DNA of 64,000 nt from Acuticoccus mangrovi (GTDB lineage: Bacteria; Pseudomonadota; Alphaproteobacteria; Rhizobiales; Amorphaceae): contig NZ_JAEKJA010000001.1 of NCBI RefSeq assembly GCF_016411865.1, forward strand, positions 618,383 through 682,382. The letters run 5' to 3'. The position numbers and the translations under genes were made by a program. The notes beneath the pieces are model-generated. The model did not search any database and was not told the origin of the DNA. It saw nothing but the letters and a program-made list of their open reading frames with translations. This document shows positions 1 to 8,756 of the stretch, piece by piece (the stretch's first letter is position 1; each line of letters opens with the position of its first letter).

Positions 1-1
1 G

Positions 2-1009
2 ACGGGCTTTGCCTTTCGCCCCACCGTGGAGGCGATCATCAGGACCGTGATCGTGCCGGCGCACGAGGCGTTCACGGCGGCGGCGGAGATGAACCGCGTC
101 GCGCTCGATTCGCTCTGCGCGGAGCCGGCGGAAACGACGCTCGAGACCGCACGCGAGGCGTTCGGCACCCTCGTCGTCCGCTTCTCGCGCATCGAGCTCT
201 ACCGGTTCGGGCCGGCGCGGGAGGACAACAATTTCGAGCGCCTGTTCTTCTGGCCCGATCGGCGCAGCCGCGGTCTACGGCAGGTGACGGAGGTGATCCG
301 CACCGAGGACGAGAGCGCCACCGAGCTTGCGACGCTGAAGGCGAAGAGCGTCGCCGTGCAGGGCCTGCCGGCGCTCGAATATGTGCTCTTCGGCAACGAC
401 GCGGAGGAGCTGGCGACCGGCGCGCCCTTCCGGTGCCGCTATGGAGCCACCATCGCCGCCGCGATCCTCGACGTCGCCGAGAGCATCGAAGCGGGATGGC
501 GGGGCGATTTCGCCCACCTCATGGAAACGGCCGGACCGGAAAACCGGCTCTACCGCTCGCACGGCGAGGCGCTGCAGGACATCCTGCAGGCCGGCGCCGA
601 GGAGCTTCAGCTCGTCGACGAGCTGAAGCTCGGCGCGGTGATCGGCGATGCGCCCGAGGATGCCCACCCCAAGCGCGCCCCCTTCTGGCGCTCCAATCTC
701 ACGCTCCCCTCGATCCTTGCCAACACCGAGGGGGTCGCGGCGATCGCCGGCGAGCCGCTCCAGGCGCTGCTGGCGGAGGAGGGCAACCTCGCCGCGAGCG
801 TGCGCTTCGAGCTGGCGCAGGTCGCCCGCGCCCTCGATCCGCTGATCGCGAGCGGCACGCCCTTCGAGACGCTCGCCGCGGAGGCGGAGCCGCACCGCCG
901 CCTGACCTACGCCCGAAGCCCGATCGCCGCCGCGAACCGTCTCCTCGCCACACGCATCCCCGGCGCATTCGGCTTCGTCGCCGGTTTCAACTCGATGGAT
1001 GGGGATTGA
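2..1009 (+). CDS. Imelysin family protein (M75-like), 5' truncated by window edge
   Basis: This is the C-terminal part of an imelysin/IrpA-type periplasmic protein of the EfeO-M75 group, which acts in iron uptake at the cell surface or in the periplasm. The reading frame is open to the window edge, so the signal peptide and true start lie upstream; a GTG at 26 is probably internal. Family features visible are the opening helix resembling VIVPAHEAF, the YRFGP segment near residue 60 and an FWPD motif shortly after, followed by a helical second half. Its stop overlaps the ATG of the DUF1513 gene. In alphaproteobacteria, imelysin genes are commonly followed by a DUF1513 gene in iron-linked operons, and the same order is seen here. 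The family is fairly certain; the exact ligand is not known. Confidence 0.85.
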   Translation, partial: TGFAFRPTVEAIIRTVIVPAHEAFTAAAEMNRVALDSLCAEPAETTLETAREAFGTLVVRFSRIELYRFGPAREDNNFERLFFWPDRRSRGLRQVTEVIRTEDESATELATLKAKSVAVQGLPALEYVLFGNDAEELATGAPFRCRYGATIAAAILDVAESIEAGWRGDFAHLMETAGPENRLYRSHGEALQDILQAGAEELQLVDELKLGAVIGDAPEDAHPKRAPFWRSNLTLPSILANTEGVAAIAGEPLQALLAEEGNLAASVRFELAQVARALDPLIASGTPFETLAAEAEPHRRLTYARSPIAAANRLLATRIPGAFGFVAGFNSMDGD

Positions 1010-2097
1010 TGATGCTCAGCCGACGTCAAATGCTCGCCGCCACCGGTGCAGGGGTTCTCGCGGGCTGGGCCCGCATGCCGCTCGCCGCCGCCGACGGAGC
1101 GCCCGCCTTCGTCTCGTGCTGCCGCAAGCCCGACGGAGCCTTCGCCGCGGTGGTGCTCGACGGCGACGGCCGCATCCTCTTCACCGAGGAGCTCGACGCC
1201 CGCGGGCACGGCGCCGCCGTCTCCCCCGACGCCGGCAAGGCGGTGGTGTTCGCCCGCCGGCCGGGCCGCTTCGCCGTGGTGCTCGACCTTGCACGGCGCG
1301 AGCGGGTCGCCGCCTTCGCTCCGCCGGAGGACCGCCGCTTCGCCGGCCACGGCTTCTTCCAACCCGACGGCAAGGTGCTCTACGCCACCGAGAACGACTT
1401 CGACGGCGAGCGTGGCATGATCGGCGTCTACGACGCGACCGACGGCTTCCGCCGCATCGGCGAGTTTCCGACCCACGGCATCGGCCCCCACGAGGCGCTG
1501 CTGCTGTCGGACGGACGCACCGCGGCGGTGGCGAACGGCGGCATCCTCACCCACCCCGACTTCCCCCGCCTCGACCTCAACATTCCGACGATGGAGCCTT
1601 CGCTCGCTCTCATCGACATCGCGACCGGCGATCTCCTCGAGAACGCGGTGCTCGATCCTCGGCTCCATCAGCTCTCCATCCGTCACATCGCCGAGGCGGG
1701 CGACGGGTCGGTGTGGTTCGGCGGCCAATATGAGGGGCCGAAGACCGACCGCGTGCCGCTCGTCGGCAGCCTCCATCGCGACCGCGGCCTCACCCTCGTG
1801 GAGGCCGACGACGACATCTATGCCGGGATGAACCAGTATGTCGGTTCGGTGGCGGTGAGCCGGGACGGGGCGACCGTCGCCACCACGAGCCCGCGGGGCG
1901 GCTGCGTCGTGGAGTGGGACGTCGCGAGCCTCGCGCCGGTGCGGGTGCGCCGGGAGGCGGACGCATGCGGCGTCGCTCCGCGCTCGGTCGACTTCCTGGT
2001 CTCCACCGGATCGGGCCACATCCTCGCCGGCGAGGAGGAGCGCGCCGTGGCGCTCGCCTTCGACAATCACCTGATGCGGATCGTCGCCGAGGGGTAG
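1009..2097 (+). CDS. DUF1513 family protein, probable Tat-exported beta-propeller
   Basis: The 362-residue product starts MMLSRRQMLAATGAG, a short twin-arginine-like signal (SRRQML) with a hydrophobic stretch ending near AAADG. The rest is rich in short beta-strand blocks with G-D/H turns (for example HGIGPHEALLLSDG and RDGATVATTSPRGG), as expected of a propeller fold and of DUF1513 proteins. The ATG at 1009 overlaps the TGA of the imelysin gene, so the two are translationally coupled, and the pairing imelysin-DUF1513 is typical of iron-uptake loci. Its biochemical role is unknown; an export partner of the imelysin is an inference from context. An in-frame open stretch upstream exists but it is out of phase with the imelysin and not coding. 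Confidence 0.85.
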   Translation: MMLSRRQMLAATGAGVLAGWARMPLAAADGAPAFVSCCRKPDGAFAAVVLDGDGRILFTEELDARGHGAAVSPDAGKAVVFARRPGRFAVVLDLARRERVAAFAPPEDRRFAGHGFFQPDGKVLYATENDFDGERGMIGVYDATDGFRRIGEFPTHGIGPHEALLLSDGRTAAVANGGILTHPDFPRLDLNIPTMEPSLALIDIATGDLLENAVLDPRLHQLSIRHIAEAGDGSVWFGGQYEGPKTDRVPLVGSLHRDRGLTLVEADDDIYAGMNQYVGSVAVSRDGATVATTSPRGGCVVEWDVASLAPVRVRREADACGVAPRSVDFLVSTGSGHILAGEEERAVALAFDNHLMRIVAEG

Positions 2098-2100
2098 GCC

Positions 2101-3396
2101 TCAGCGCATCATCTGCGGTCGGAGGGTGAAGCTGAGGCCCACCGCGACGACGCCGCACACGAGCATCGGCATCAGCACCGGCCAGGCCGAGTCGGGCCAG
2201 ATTCCGGCGTCGGAGAGGAGGCCCACGAGCACGCTCGCCACGGCGCCGCCACCCACCTGCAGGGCCCCGGCAAAGCCCGACGCGGTGCCCGCGAGCCGCG
2301 GCTCCACGCTGACCGAGCCGGCGAGCGCGTTGGGCAGCGACAGGCCATTGCCCACCGCCACCAGGAGCATCGGCGCGAAGAGGGCGGCGGGGTGGTGGAT
2401 GAGAAGCAGCGCCCCGACGGCGGAGACGATGGTGCCGAGCAGCGACAGGATGTTGCCGACCACGATCAGCGGGATGATGCCGAAGCGTTGTCCGAAGCGG
2501 CCGGTCACGAAGTTGCCGATGATGTAGCCCACCGGCAGGAACATGAAGTAGAGCCCATAGCCTGCCGGCGACAGCCCGTAGACCGACTGCGAGACGAACA
2601 CCGCCCCCGCCACGAAGGCGAAGAAGGAGACGCTGAGGAAGCAGAGGGTGAGGGCGAAGAGCCAGAAGGCCGGCACGTGGGCGAGCTCGCCCACCTCGCG
2701 CACGAAGCGGGCGAAGGCGTGCGTCGTGCCGGTGGCCGGGTGGGTCTCCTTGAGGCGGATCGCCGTCAGCACGAGCCCCGCGAGGCCGAGAAGGCCCATC
2801 GCGGCAAAGACGAGGCGCCACGAGGTCGCCTCCGAGATCACCCCGCCGAGGGCCGGCGTCATCATCGGCGCGATGGCCATGCCCATCGTCACGTAGCCGA
2901 TCATCGAGGCGGCGCTCGCCGAGCCGTGCGTGTCGCGCACGATGGCGCGCGACAGGACGAGGCCGGTGCACCCGCCGAACGCCTGGACGATGCGCCCGGC
3001 GACGAGCACGTCCACCGTGGGTGCGAGGGCGCAGATGAGGGTGCCGATCAGAAACACCATCAGCCCGGCGAGGAGCACCGGACGGCGGCCGTAGATGTCG
3101 GAGACCGGGCCGACGACGATCTGCCCGACAGCCGTCGCCGCGAGGTAGGCCGACAGGGTGAGCTGGATCGCCGAGGTGGAGGTGGCGAGATCCTCCTGCA
3201 TCCGGGCGAGCGCCGGCATGTGCATGTTGAGCGCCGTCGGCTGCACGGTGGAGACGAGCACCAAGAGCCCGATGGGAGCCGCCACCGGGACGGGGCGCTC
3301 GCGATCGAGGGCCGGGGCCCGCTCGTCGATCGTCACCGAAAGAACGGGATCGGCGGAGACGTCGGCAGACGCGGGCCGGCTGTGGTCCTCTGACAT
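2101..3396 (-). CDS. Bcr/CflA-type MFS multidrug efflux transporter
   Basis: A 431-residue integral membrane protein with about twelve hydrophobic segments after an unusually long polar N-terminus (about 45 residues). The signature loop VGPVSDIYGRRPVLLAGL after TM2, and the TM4-5 region GGCTGLVLSRAIVRD followed by PALGGVISEATSWRLVF, are those of the Bcr/CflA subfamily of drug:H+ antiporters in the inner membrane. I start at the ATG of MSEDHS; an upstream in-frame codon adds only a basic tail of no interest. It converges tail to tail with the DUF1513 gene with 3 bases between them. The substrate cannot be told from sequence. Confidence 0.9.
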   Translation of the reverse strand: MSEDHSRPASADVSADPVLSVTIDERAPALDRERPVPVAAPIGLLVLVSTVQPTALNMHMPALARMQEDLATSTSAIQLTLSAYLAATAVGQIVVGPVSDIYGRRPVLLAGLMVFLIGTLICALAPTVDVLVAGRIVQAFGGCTGLVLSRAIVRDTHGSASAASMIGYVTMGMAIAPMMTPALGGVISEATSWRLVFAAMGLLGLAGLVLTAIRLKETHPATGTTHAFARFVREVGELAHVPAFWLFALTLCFLSVSFFAFVAGAVFVSQSVYGLSPAGYGLYFMFLPVGYIIGNFVTGRFGQRFGIIPLIVVGNILSLLGTIVSAVGALLLIHHPAALFAPMLLVAVGNGLSLPNALAGSVSVEPRLAGTASGFAGALQVGGGAVASVLVGLLSDAGIWPDSAWPVLMPMLVCGVVAVGLSFTLRPQMMR

Positions 3397-3596
3397 TCTT
3401 GGTCCTCTGCGGCCTTGCCGCCGTCTCATTGGCCCTTCCGCTCGTTGGGGGACGAGGCGGCCGAAGGGCAGGCTCGCGCCGCGGTGGGCGGCGGTCGCAG
3501 ACTCACGTTCCGCTCGAATGAACGCACTCGAGCGAATAAGACATGCTCCTATTCAACGAAATAGGGCATCCCGCGCGCGATCGGACGCAGGGCGCT
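3397..3596. other. Intergenic region upstream of the MFS gene
   Basis: About 200 bases between moaA and the MFS gene, which both read leftwards. It should carry the MFS promoter; the stretch around 3525-3565 is relatively AT-rich (ATAAGACATGCTCCTATTC), which stands out against the GC-rich surroundings. I see no gene, repeat or convincing terminator. Confidence 0.4.
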
Positions 3597-4598
3597 CTAT
3601 CCCCCCGTCGTCGACATGTGCCGGGCGACGGCCGGGCGAGCATTGCGCCGCTCGATGACGAAGTCGTGTCCCTTGGGCTTGATCATCATGCCGTGGTCGA
3701 TCGCCCGGTGCAGCGCCTCGTCGCCTTCCGACTGGCGCAGCGGCTCGCGCAGGTCCACCGCATGATCCTGCCCCAGGCACAGATAGAGCGTGCCGGTGCA
3801 GGTGAGGCGCACCCGGTTGCAGCTCTCACAGAAATTATGGGTGAGGGGGGTGATGAAGCCGATCCGCCCGCCGGTCTCCGCCACCCGCACGTAGCGGGCG
3901 GGACCGCCGGTGCGGTCGGGCAGGTCGATGAGGGTGAAGTGCTCCTCGAGCCCCGCCCGCACCGCCGTCAGCGGCAGATATTGGTCGGTGCGGTCGGCCT
4001 CGATCTCGCCGAGCGGCATCGTCTCGATGAGGGTGAGATCGTGGCCGCGCTCGTGGCAGAAACGGAGCATCGGCTCGATCTCGTGGGCGTTGGTGTCCTT
4101 CAGCGCCACCATGTTGATCTTCACCTTGAGGCCGGCCGCCGTCGCCGCCTCGATGCCCCCGAGCACCCGGTCGAGATCGCCCCAGCGGGTTATGGCGTGG
4201 AAGGTGTCGGCGTCGAGCGTGTCGAGCGAGACATTCACCCGCCGCACGCCGCAGTCGGCGAGCTCGGCGGCATATTTGCCGAGCTGCGAGCCGTTGGTGG
4301 TGACGGTCAGCTCCTCGAGCGCGCCGCTCTCCAAATGGCGGGACAGGGCGCGAAACAGGCTCATCACGTTGCGCCGCACGAGCGGCTCGCCGCCGGTGAT
4401 GCGCAGCTTCTTCACGCCACGCGCGACGAAGGCGCTCGCCACGCGGTCGACCTCTTCGAGGCTGAGGAGCTCCTTCTTCGGCAGGAAGGACATGTGCTCC
4501 GACATGCAGTAGACGCAGCGAAAGTCGCACCGGTCGGTGACCGAGATGCGCAGGTAGCTGACCGTCCTGCCGAAGGTGTCGATGAGCGGTGCCGTCAT
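3597..4598 (-). CDS. moaA: GTP 3',8-cyclase MoaA (molybdenum cofactor biosynthesis)
   Basis: Radical SAM enzyme that converts GTP to 3',8-cyclo-GTP, the first step of molybdopterin synthesis in the cytoplasm. The 333-residue protein has the radical SAM cluster motif C24-x3-C28-x2-C31 ([11 protein letters not shown]), the GGEP SAM-binding motif near residue 70, the C-terminal second cluster motif [13 protein letters not shown], and ends in Gly-Gly, the conserved MoaA tail needed for activity. Length equals the family norm. It is divergent from the DUF971 gene across about 100 bases. No moaC, moaD or moaE gene is visible nearby. Confidence 0.97.
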   Translation of the reverse strand: MTAPLIDTFGRTVSYLRISVTDRCDFRCVYCMSEHMSFLPKKELLSLEEVDRVASAFVARGVKKLRITGGEPLVRRNVMSLFRALSRHLESGALEELTVTTNGSQLGKYAAELADCGVRRVNVSLDTLDADTFHAITRWGDLDRVLGGIEAATAAGLKVKINMVALKDTNAHEIEPMLRFCHERGHDLTLIETMPLGEIEADRTDQYLPLTAVRAGLEEHFTLIDLPDRTGGPARYVRVAETGGRIGFITPLTHNFCESCNRVRLTCTGTLYLCLGQDHAVDLREPLRQSEGDEALHRAIDHGMMIKPKGHDFVIERRNARPAVARHMSTTGG

Positions 4599-4700
4599 AT
4601 GATCTCTTTCGGAACGCCGTCATCCCTTTATATGTCGATGAATATGGATTTCGCACCCCCCGTCATTCGGATGCAATGAGGGGAGGCGAGGGAGGGACCG

Positions 4701-5105
4701 TTGAGCGAGACGCCGAACGCAGCCGACGACACTGCGCCCTGGCCGCTGGAACTGCGCGTGTCGCCCGCCCGCGACAGCCTCACCGTGCGTTACGAGGACG
4801 GCACGTCCCACGCGATGCCGTCGGAATATCTGCGCGTGCTGACCCCGTCGGCCGAGCGCAAGGGGCACGGCCATCCGATGGTGCTGGGCGGCAAGCGCGG
4901 GGTGACGATCTCCTCGATTCACCCGGTCGGGCGCTACGCGGTGCGAATCGCCTTCTCCGACGGTCACGCGAGCGGCCTCTATACGTTCGAGAACCTCTTC
5001 GCCCTCGGCGCATCGCAGGACGATAACTGGCGCGACTATGAGAAGGACCTCGCCACCCACGGCCTGTCGCGCGATCGGCCCGGCAGCGCCCCGCTGCGCC
5101 GCTGA
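4701..5105 (+). CDS. DUF971 / gamma-butyrobetaine hydroxylase-like N-terminal domain protein
   Basis: A 134-residue cytoplasmic protein that is almost entirely one DUF971 (GBBH-like N-terminal) domain: LRVSPARDSLTVRYEDGTSH, PSEYLRV and the C-terminal ISSIHPVGRYAVRIAFSDGH...LYTFENLF are its hallmark blocks. The start is a TTG preceded by a strong purine-rich site (GGGAGG and GGAGGG, 4681-4697). Standalone DUF971 proteins are linked to Fe-S cluster or molybdoenzyme biogenesis, and its divergent neighbour moaA fits that, but no direct role is known. Confidence 0.85.
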   Translation: MSETPNAADDTAPWPLELRVSPARDSLTVRYEDGTSHAMPSEYLRVLTPSAERKGHGHPMVLGGKRGVTISSIHPVGRYAVRIAFSDGHASGLYTFENLFALGASQDDNWRDYEKDLATHGLSRDRPGSAPLRR

Positions 5106-5254
5106 TCGACGCGGGCAGAACCTTGCCCGCCGCACTTGACGCGAGCCGCCCGGACTGCCAAAGAGGCGCACCTGACGAGACGGCGAGGGCATCGTCGGTG
5201 CACCGCACCGCACGGGCCGCCCGAGTGCTCCCCGCGTTCGAAGGCGCCGTTTCT

Positions 5255-5328
5255 TGGGGGATAGTTTAACGGTAGAACAGCGGACTCTGACTCCGTTAGT
5301 CCAGGTTCGAATCCTGGTCCCCCAGCCA
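5255..5328 (+). tRNA. tRNA-Gln (anticodon CTG)
   Basis: A full 74-nt cloverleaf: acceptor TGGGGGA pairs with TCCCCCA, the anticodon stem GCGGA/TCCGT encloses the loop CTCTGAC with anticodon CTG, the T-arm CCAGG-TTCGAAT-CCTGG is perfect, and the CCA tail is encoded. It reads CAG codons. An accessory patch begins directly downstream, so the 3' end is a plausible integration target, although no second copy of its T-arm/acceptor sequence is seen in the window. Confidence 0.97.
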
Positions 5329-5354
5329 CTCACCGTTCGAATTCGCTTCAGTCC

Positions 5355-5645
5355 TCAAGCCTTCTCGGTCGGGATGTTTGGCATCCCCGCTCGGGGGTGG
5401 GTCTCCATGTTCGCCTTACCGGCGTTGTGCGGGACGCACGCTGCCGGGGCGCCCCGCGTGGCATGTCGGAGTGATGGAACCAACCCGCCGGCGCATTCTT
5501 GCCGGGTGGCCGGATCAAGCGCACACTGCCTCTCGTCCCGTGATGTGTTCCCCTCTTTGGTGCCGCCCATGACTTTGGCAAGGTCGCCCTCCGTCTGGAA
5601 ATCGGGACGTTGTCCTCTCCAGCCGCGACGCCGGATGCTGTGCAT
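5355..5645 (-). other. Unrecognised open frame beside tRNA-Gln, possibly a mobile-element remnant
   Basis: Within the 470-base gap after the tRNA, the minus strand keeps a 96-codon frame (start MHSIRRRGW, end PNIPTEKA). Its composition is more balanced than the usual GC-rich shadow frames. I do not recognise a family. The region lacks a clear ribosome binding site, and a remnant of an element that entered at the tRNA (for instance the non-coding front of a group II intron) is a speculation I cannot test here. Confidence 0.2.
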
Positions 5646-5801
5646 TTCGCCATGCTCGGTTCGCGACGGCCAAGGATGCCGTCAGCGGCGTCGTGCCGAT
5701 CACAGCGTGGCCGGGCCGACGAAAGGGGGCCGCCGCTCGCCTTGGTCGGCCCGGCGGCCGCGGGCGACGCCCTCGGCCAGACCGATGAGGGGTCGGTCGC
5801 G

Positions 5802-6068
5802 ATGAGCTGGCTTGCAGGGGTCAGACGGGCGAAGGTCTATGCCGCGTTCAACTATCTCGCGGACAAGAATATCGTTGTCATCGATTATTGGGATCTTGAC
5901 GACGGCGCATCGGACCTCTCCATGCATCCGATGTCCGTCGTGCGCGAAGGCAGCCATTTCTTCAATCTCGCCTTCGAGACGCTGAAGACTGAAGGCCGTG
6001 GAAGTCTCGAAATCGACGTCGGCACCATGACGGCGACCATCGAGGATTGGGGTCCCGGCGATGAATGA
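5802..6068 (+). CDS. Small hypothetical protein
   Basis: An 88-residue product (MSWLAGVRRAKVYAAF...) with alternating strand and helix and no membrane segment. I do not recognise a domain. A GAGGGG stretch lies 9 bases before the ATG. Its 3' end overlaps the next gene by 8 bases, so the two are probably cotranscribed and translationally coupled. The long N-terminal extension that is open upstream is Arg/Pro-rich and looks non-coding. The tight coupling to a degenerate HD-domain protein suggests a two-gene unit, but nothing shows a toxin-antitoxin activity directly. Confidence 0.5.
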   Translation: MSWLAGVRRAKVYAAFNYLADKNIVVIDYWDLDDGASDLSMHPMSVVREGSHFFNLAFETLKTEGRGSLEIDVGTMTATIEDWGPGDE

Positions 6069-6777
6069 GACCACCGGCGCCCCGGGGAGCACCCCTCGAC
6101 CCGGCCACCCCACGCTGGAGGCGACGGCAGCCTATGCCGCCTCGTTCCATGCCGGGCAGCTCGATCGCGCGGGCAAGCCTTATGTCGATCATCTGATCCG
6201 CGTCGCCGCCACGCTGGCCCGGCTCTATCCCGAGGCATCGATCGCCGAGCGACATGCCGTCTGGCTGCACGGCGTCCTGGTGCGAACGAGCGTGACCGCC
6301 GCCGAACTCGCCGCGCTCGGCTATGCGCCCGAAGTGATCGAGATCCTGAAAGCGGTCGCTCCCGCATCCGACGATGCCGAGAGCGACGCCGATCGGATCG
6401 AGGCCCTTGCCGCCGCTGGTTCTCCGGCCGCCGTCCGCGTCATGATCGCGGTGCTCGCCGACACCGACGCTGCCGACATGTTGGCGCGATTGCGCCAGGC
6501 TCTGGCCGAACGCCCCGTCGTCATCGACGATGCCGATCCCGGCCCATCCGACATGATCCCCGTCACGCTGTCCATCGAGCCGGTCGAGCATTCGATCCTT
6601 CAGGAGGCCGCCGTGATCGCCGAGCGCAGCCTCGAGGACTTCATCATCGAAGAAGCGTCGGGTCTTGCCCATCGCATCGTCGTGACGGGTTCGCTCAGCC
6701 ACGTCGAATTGGCCCGCGACCGGCGCGCTCGGAACAAGCAGCTGATCGACATGATCAGGAACATGGCCTCGCCCTGA
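6061..6777 (+). CDS. Degenerate RelA/SpoT-type HD domain protein with helical C-terminal tail
   Basis: The 238-residue protein opens like a (p)ppGpp hydrolase HD domain: YAASFHAGQLDRAGKPYVDH (residues 25-44) matches the H-x-GQ-x-R-x-G-x-PYxxH pattern with His30 and His44. The metal-binding His-Asp pair, however, reads His70-Gly71 (WLHGVLVRT where active enzymes have HDVVEDT); a later Asp134 in VLADTDAADM is kept. Residues 169-205 (LSIEPVEHSILQEAAVIAERSLEDFIIEEA) resemble DUF1778-type antitoxins (ribbon-helix-helix plus tail). The missing Asp predicts loss of the usual hydrolase chemistry. It follows the small 88-residue gene with an 8-base overlap. The domain call is moderate and the fusion reading is my inference. 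Confidence 0.55.
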   Translation: MNETTGAPGSTPRPGHPTLEATAAYAASFHAGQLDRAGKPYVDHLIRVAATLARLYPEASIAERHAVWLHGVLVRTSVTAAELAALGYAPEVIEILKAVAPASDDAESDADRIEALAAAGSPAAVRVMIAVLADTDAADMLARLRQALAERPVVIDDADPGPSDMIPVTLSIEPVEHSILQEAAVIAERSLEDFIIEEASGLAHRIVVTGSLSHVELARDRRARNKQLIDMIRNMASP

Positions 6778-6799
6778 GCTGCCGCGTGGCAGTCCGGCA

Positions 6800-7753
6800 T
6801 CAGCGCGCTGCGGCGTTGCCCGGTCGGTTGAGGAGCTCGTAGCCCGTGTCCGTGGTTCTGACGCGCAATGTCTTGAGCTGGGCCTCGCTCAGCGGCGGAT
6901 CGAATGAGGCGACGAAGCCACATCGTCCCGTCGGGTGGAGCGCGAGTTCGGCCACGTCGTCGCGCTGCCGGTCGGCCACCGTCTCCGTGATCGTCCGGCC
7001 GTCCGCGATGAAGGCCAACGGCACGGGCGTGTCAGCGAAGGTATCGACAGCCCAGCCCCGAGCCCCGTGCGGCGTGATGGCCTCGATGTGGCCGACGAGG
7101 CGCCGCACGCTCTTGTAGCCGGAGTTGGGTGCCACGAACGCCTCCGCGTCGCGCCGCGCGGGTTCCGACACCGCGAGCCCGGTGTACGTCGCGATCGCGT
7201 CCACGAGCTTCTCCGGCTCCGCTACTCCCGCTTCGTAAGGGTAGATCAGCACCGGCCGCTTGGTGAGCCTGAGAAGCAGCGCGATGCACAGCTCCGCCAC
7301 CACCGTCTCGAGGAGGCGCGCCGTCAGGGGAGGGCCGACATAGCGCTCGCCGCTGAGGCTGGTCTGGAGCGGGTTCCGCATCACGACGATGTAGATCGCG
7401 TTCGGGATGCGCGGAGCAACGAGCAGGAGAAACGGGTTCATGTAGGGGCACTTGAACGCGAAGGTGCCGAATTGGGCACGGCGCCGCTTCAAGATCGCGG
7501 CGAAGCGGAACGGCAGTCGCACGAGATTCCACGGCAGCATCGCCCGACCCGTCGGCTTGAAGCGGGCGATCAGGTCGACGTCCTCGCCGACGGCGTTCAG
7601 CCGATCACCGAATTCGAGCCCCATTCTCTGAAGGATGCCGACGGTCATCGTGGTCCCGCTACGGCCGGCGCCGAGCACGACCACCGTGCTGTGGCCGCCC
7701 CTCGACAGAAGACCCGCCTTGCCATCCGGAAGGTTGAACGTGGTCGCAAGCAT
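6800..7753 (-). CDS. Sulfotransferase-like P-loop protein with C-terminal GT-associated domain
   Basis: The 317-residue protein has the 5'-phosphosulfate-binding P-loop pattern GAGRSGTT at residues 28-35 right after a beta strand (VVVL), then a core with IVVMRNPLQTSLSG, which resembles the PAPS 3'-phosphate-binding region (R-x-P...S) of sulfotransferases. The C-terminal 100 residues (GWAVDTFADTPVPLAFIADGRTI..DDVAELALHPTGRCGF) match a small beta-rich module frequently appended to glycosyl- and sulfotransferases. I start at the ATG at 7753; the open frame upstream runs into a decayed transposase. It converges with the HD-domain gene. Acceptor and partner glycan genes are not in the window. Confidence 0.7.
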   Translation of the reverse strand: MLATTFNLPDGKAGLLSRGGHSTVVVLGAGRSGTTMTVGILQRMGLEFGDRLNAVGEDVDLIARFKPTGRAMLPWNLVRLPFRFAAILKRRRAQFGTFAFKCPYMNPFLLLVAPRIPNAIYIVVMRNPLQTSLSGERYVGPPLTARLLETVVAELCIALLLRLTKRPVLIYPYEAGVAEPEKLVDAIATYTGLAVSEPARRDAEAFVAPNSGYKSVRRLVGHIEAITPHGARGWAVDTFADTPVPLAFIADGRTITETVADRQRDDVAELALHPTGRCGFVASFDPPLSEAQLKTLRVRTTDTGYELLNRPGNAAAR

Positions 7754-7842
7754 GCGGGGCGTGGTCCCGGCACCATCCTCGGCGTTGCGATCGACCGGCA
7801 CGAGGCGAGGGCGTCGTGATGTTGCCCCCGAGGGGTCACCGC

Positions 7843-8061
7843 TCAACGCGGGCCTCCGTTCACGTCGGGGTTCCGCCGGGGCGGGGTCGCAGGCGCTTTT
7901 GGGGTGAGGCCGCCCAAGCTGATGTGCGGCCGGTCGGCGGCCGGCTCGTCCCGCTGGGCGATCAGGGGATGGAGATTCCGGGTCACGGGAGCGGGGGACC
8001 GCGGCGGGTCGCTCGCCATCGGCCAGGCATTCGCGGGTGAACCCGTCAACGACCATTGCAC
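7843..8061 (-). pseudogene. IS3-family transposase (OrfB) remnant
   Basis: Two pieces of an IS3-family (IS407-like) integrase-core transposase survive in different frames on the minus strand. Near 8055-8030 one reads VVDGFTRECLAD, matching the VVDDFTRECLALVAD block of the DDE domain; near 7925-7860 another reads RPHISLGGLTPKA, the RPHSSLGGLTP block at the C-terminus. The catalytic middle is deleted. No terminal repeats are seen. It marks old mobile-element traffic in the patch after tRNA-Gln. Confidence 0.65.
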
Positions 8062-8756
8062 CCTGTGCGGCCGGCAGTGTCCGCGACGGCTGGTGCCCGT
8101 GCCACGCTTACCTCGGCGAACCCCGTGGCAGCGAGCGCCGACGCCTCCCGGCGGATCGTCTCGCGACGGGCCGCTTCGCCGGCGCTTTGTGCGATCTTGT
8201 CCTTTGCTCTGCTGCCCATCGTCGAGACCCCTTCAACACTCGGCCTGCGTGAGGCGTTGCGTGAAGGGTCCCGCCGAATGGATGGATCCGCATCACCCGT
8301 GCGGGTGACGTCGCCGGCCTTTTCCGGCGGCGACAGCGGCTCTGGATCCGTGATTGGAGTGCGCGAGCGATCGACGCACCGCTCTCAATCCATCGGGGAA
8401 AGGTGTACGCCCTTACGAATAAGCTCGCCGCGCGTCGTGACCTGAGCCCCTTCTGAGGCGCTCCGCCGTTGCGCCTCGATCGTGTTCAGCGAGGCACCGC
8501 GTATCCGCATCCGACCGATGCTTGCGGCGGATGTGAGTTGCCACGGAGTGCCAAGGCGTCGGACTGACGGGCCGCCGACGGCCGCCTAAGTCGCCGAAAT
8601 ATGGCGACCGTGGCGGGCCCGGACTCCGTCGACCGAGGTGCGAAGCCGGGCCTCGCAGCCACTTTGCTTGGATCGGGTCGTCTCGCCCCTCACTCGGCCG
8701 CGGACTTGCAGCCGGCGTCCTGAACGCTGAACGTCGGGGAAGGCAGAGGAGAAGTC
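8062..8756. other. Gene-poor stretch
   Basis: About 700 bases with no gene I can support; reading frames in all phases have no recognisable domain. It contains an inverted repeat GTCGCC...GGCGAC around 8310-8334 with a CTTTTC centre. The last 60 bases carry the leader of the amidohydrolase gene, including AGAGGAG just before its ATG. Confidence 0.5.

Noticed and set aside
8221..8445. Short frames in 8062-8756 on both strands
   Set aside because: None has an SD, a domain or a balanced composition.
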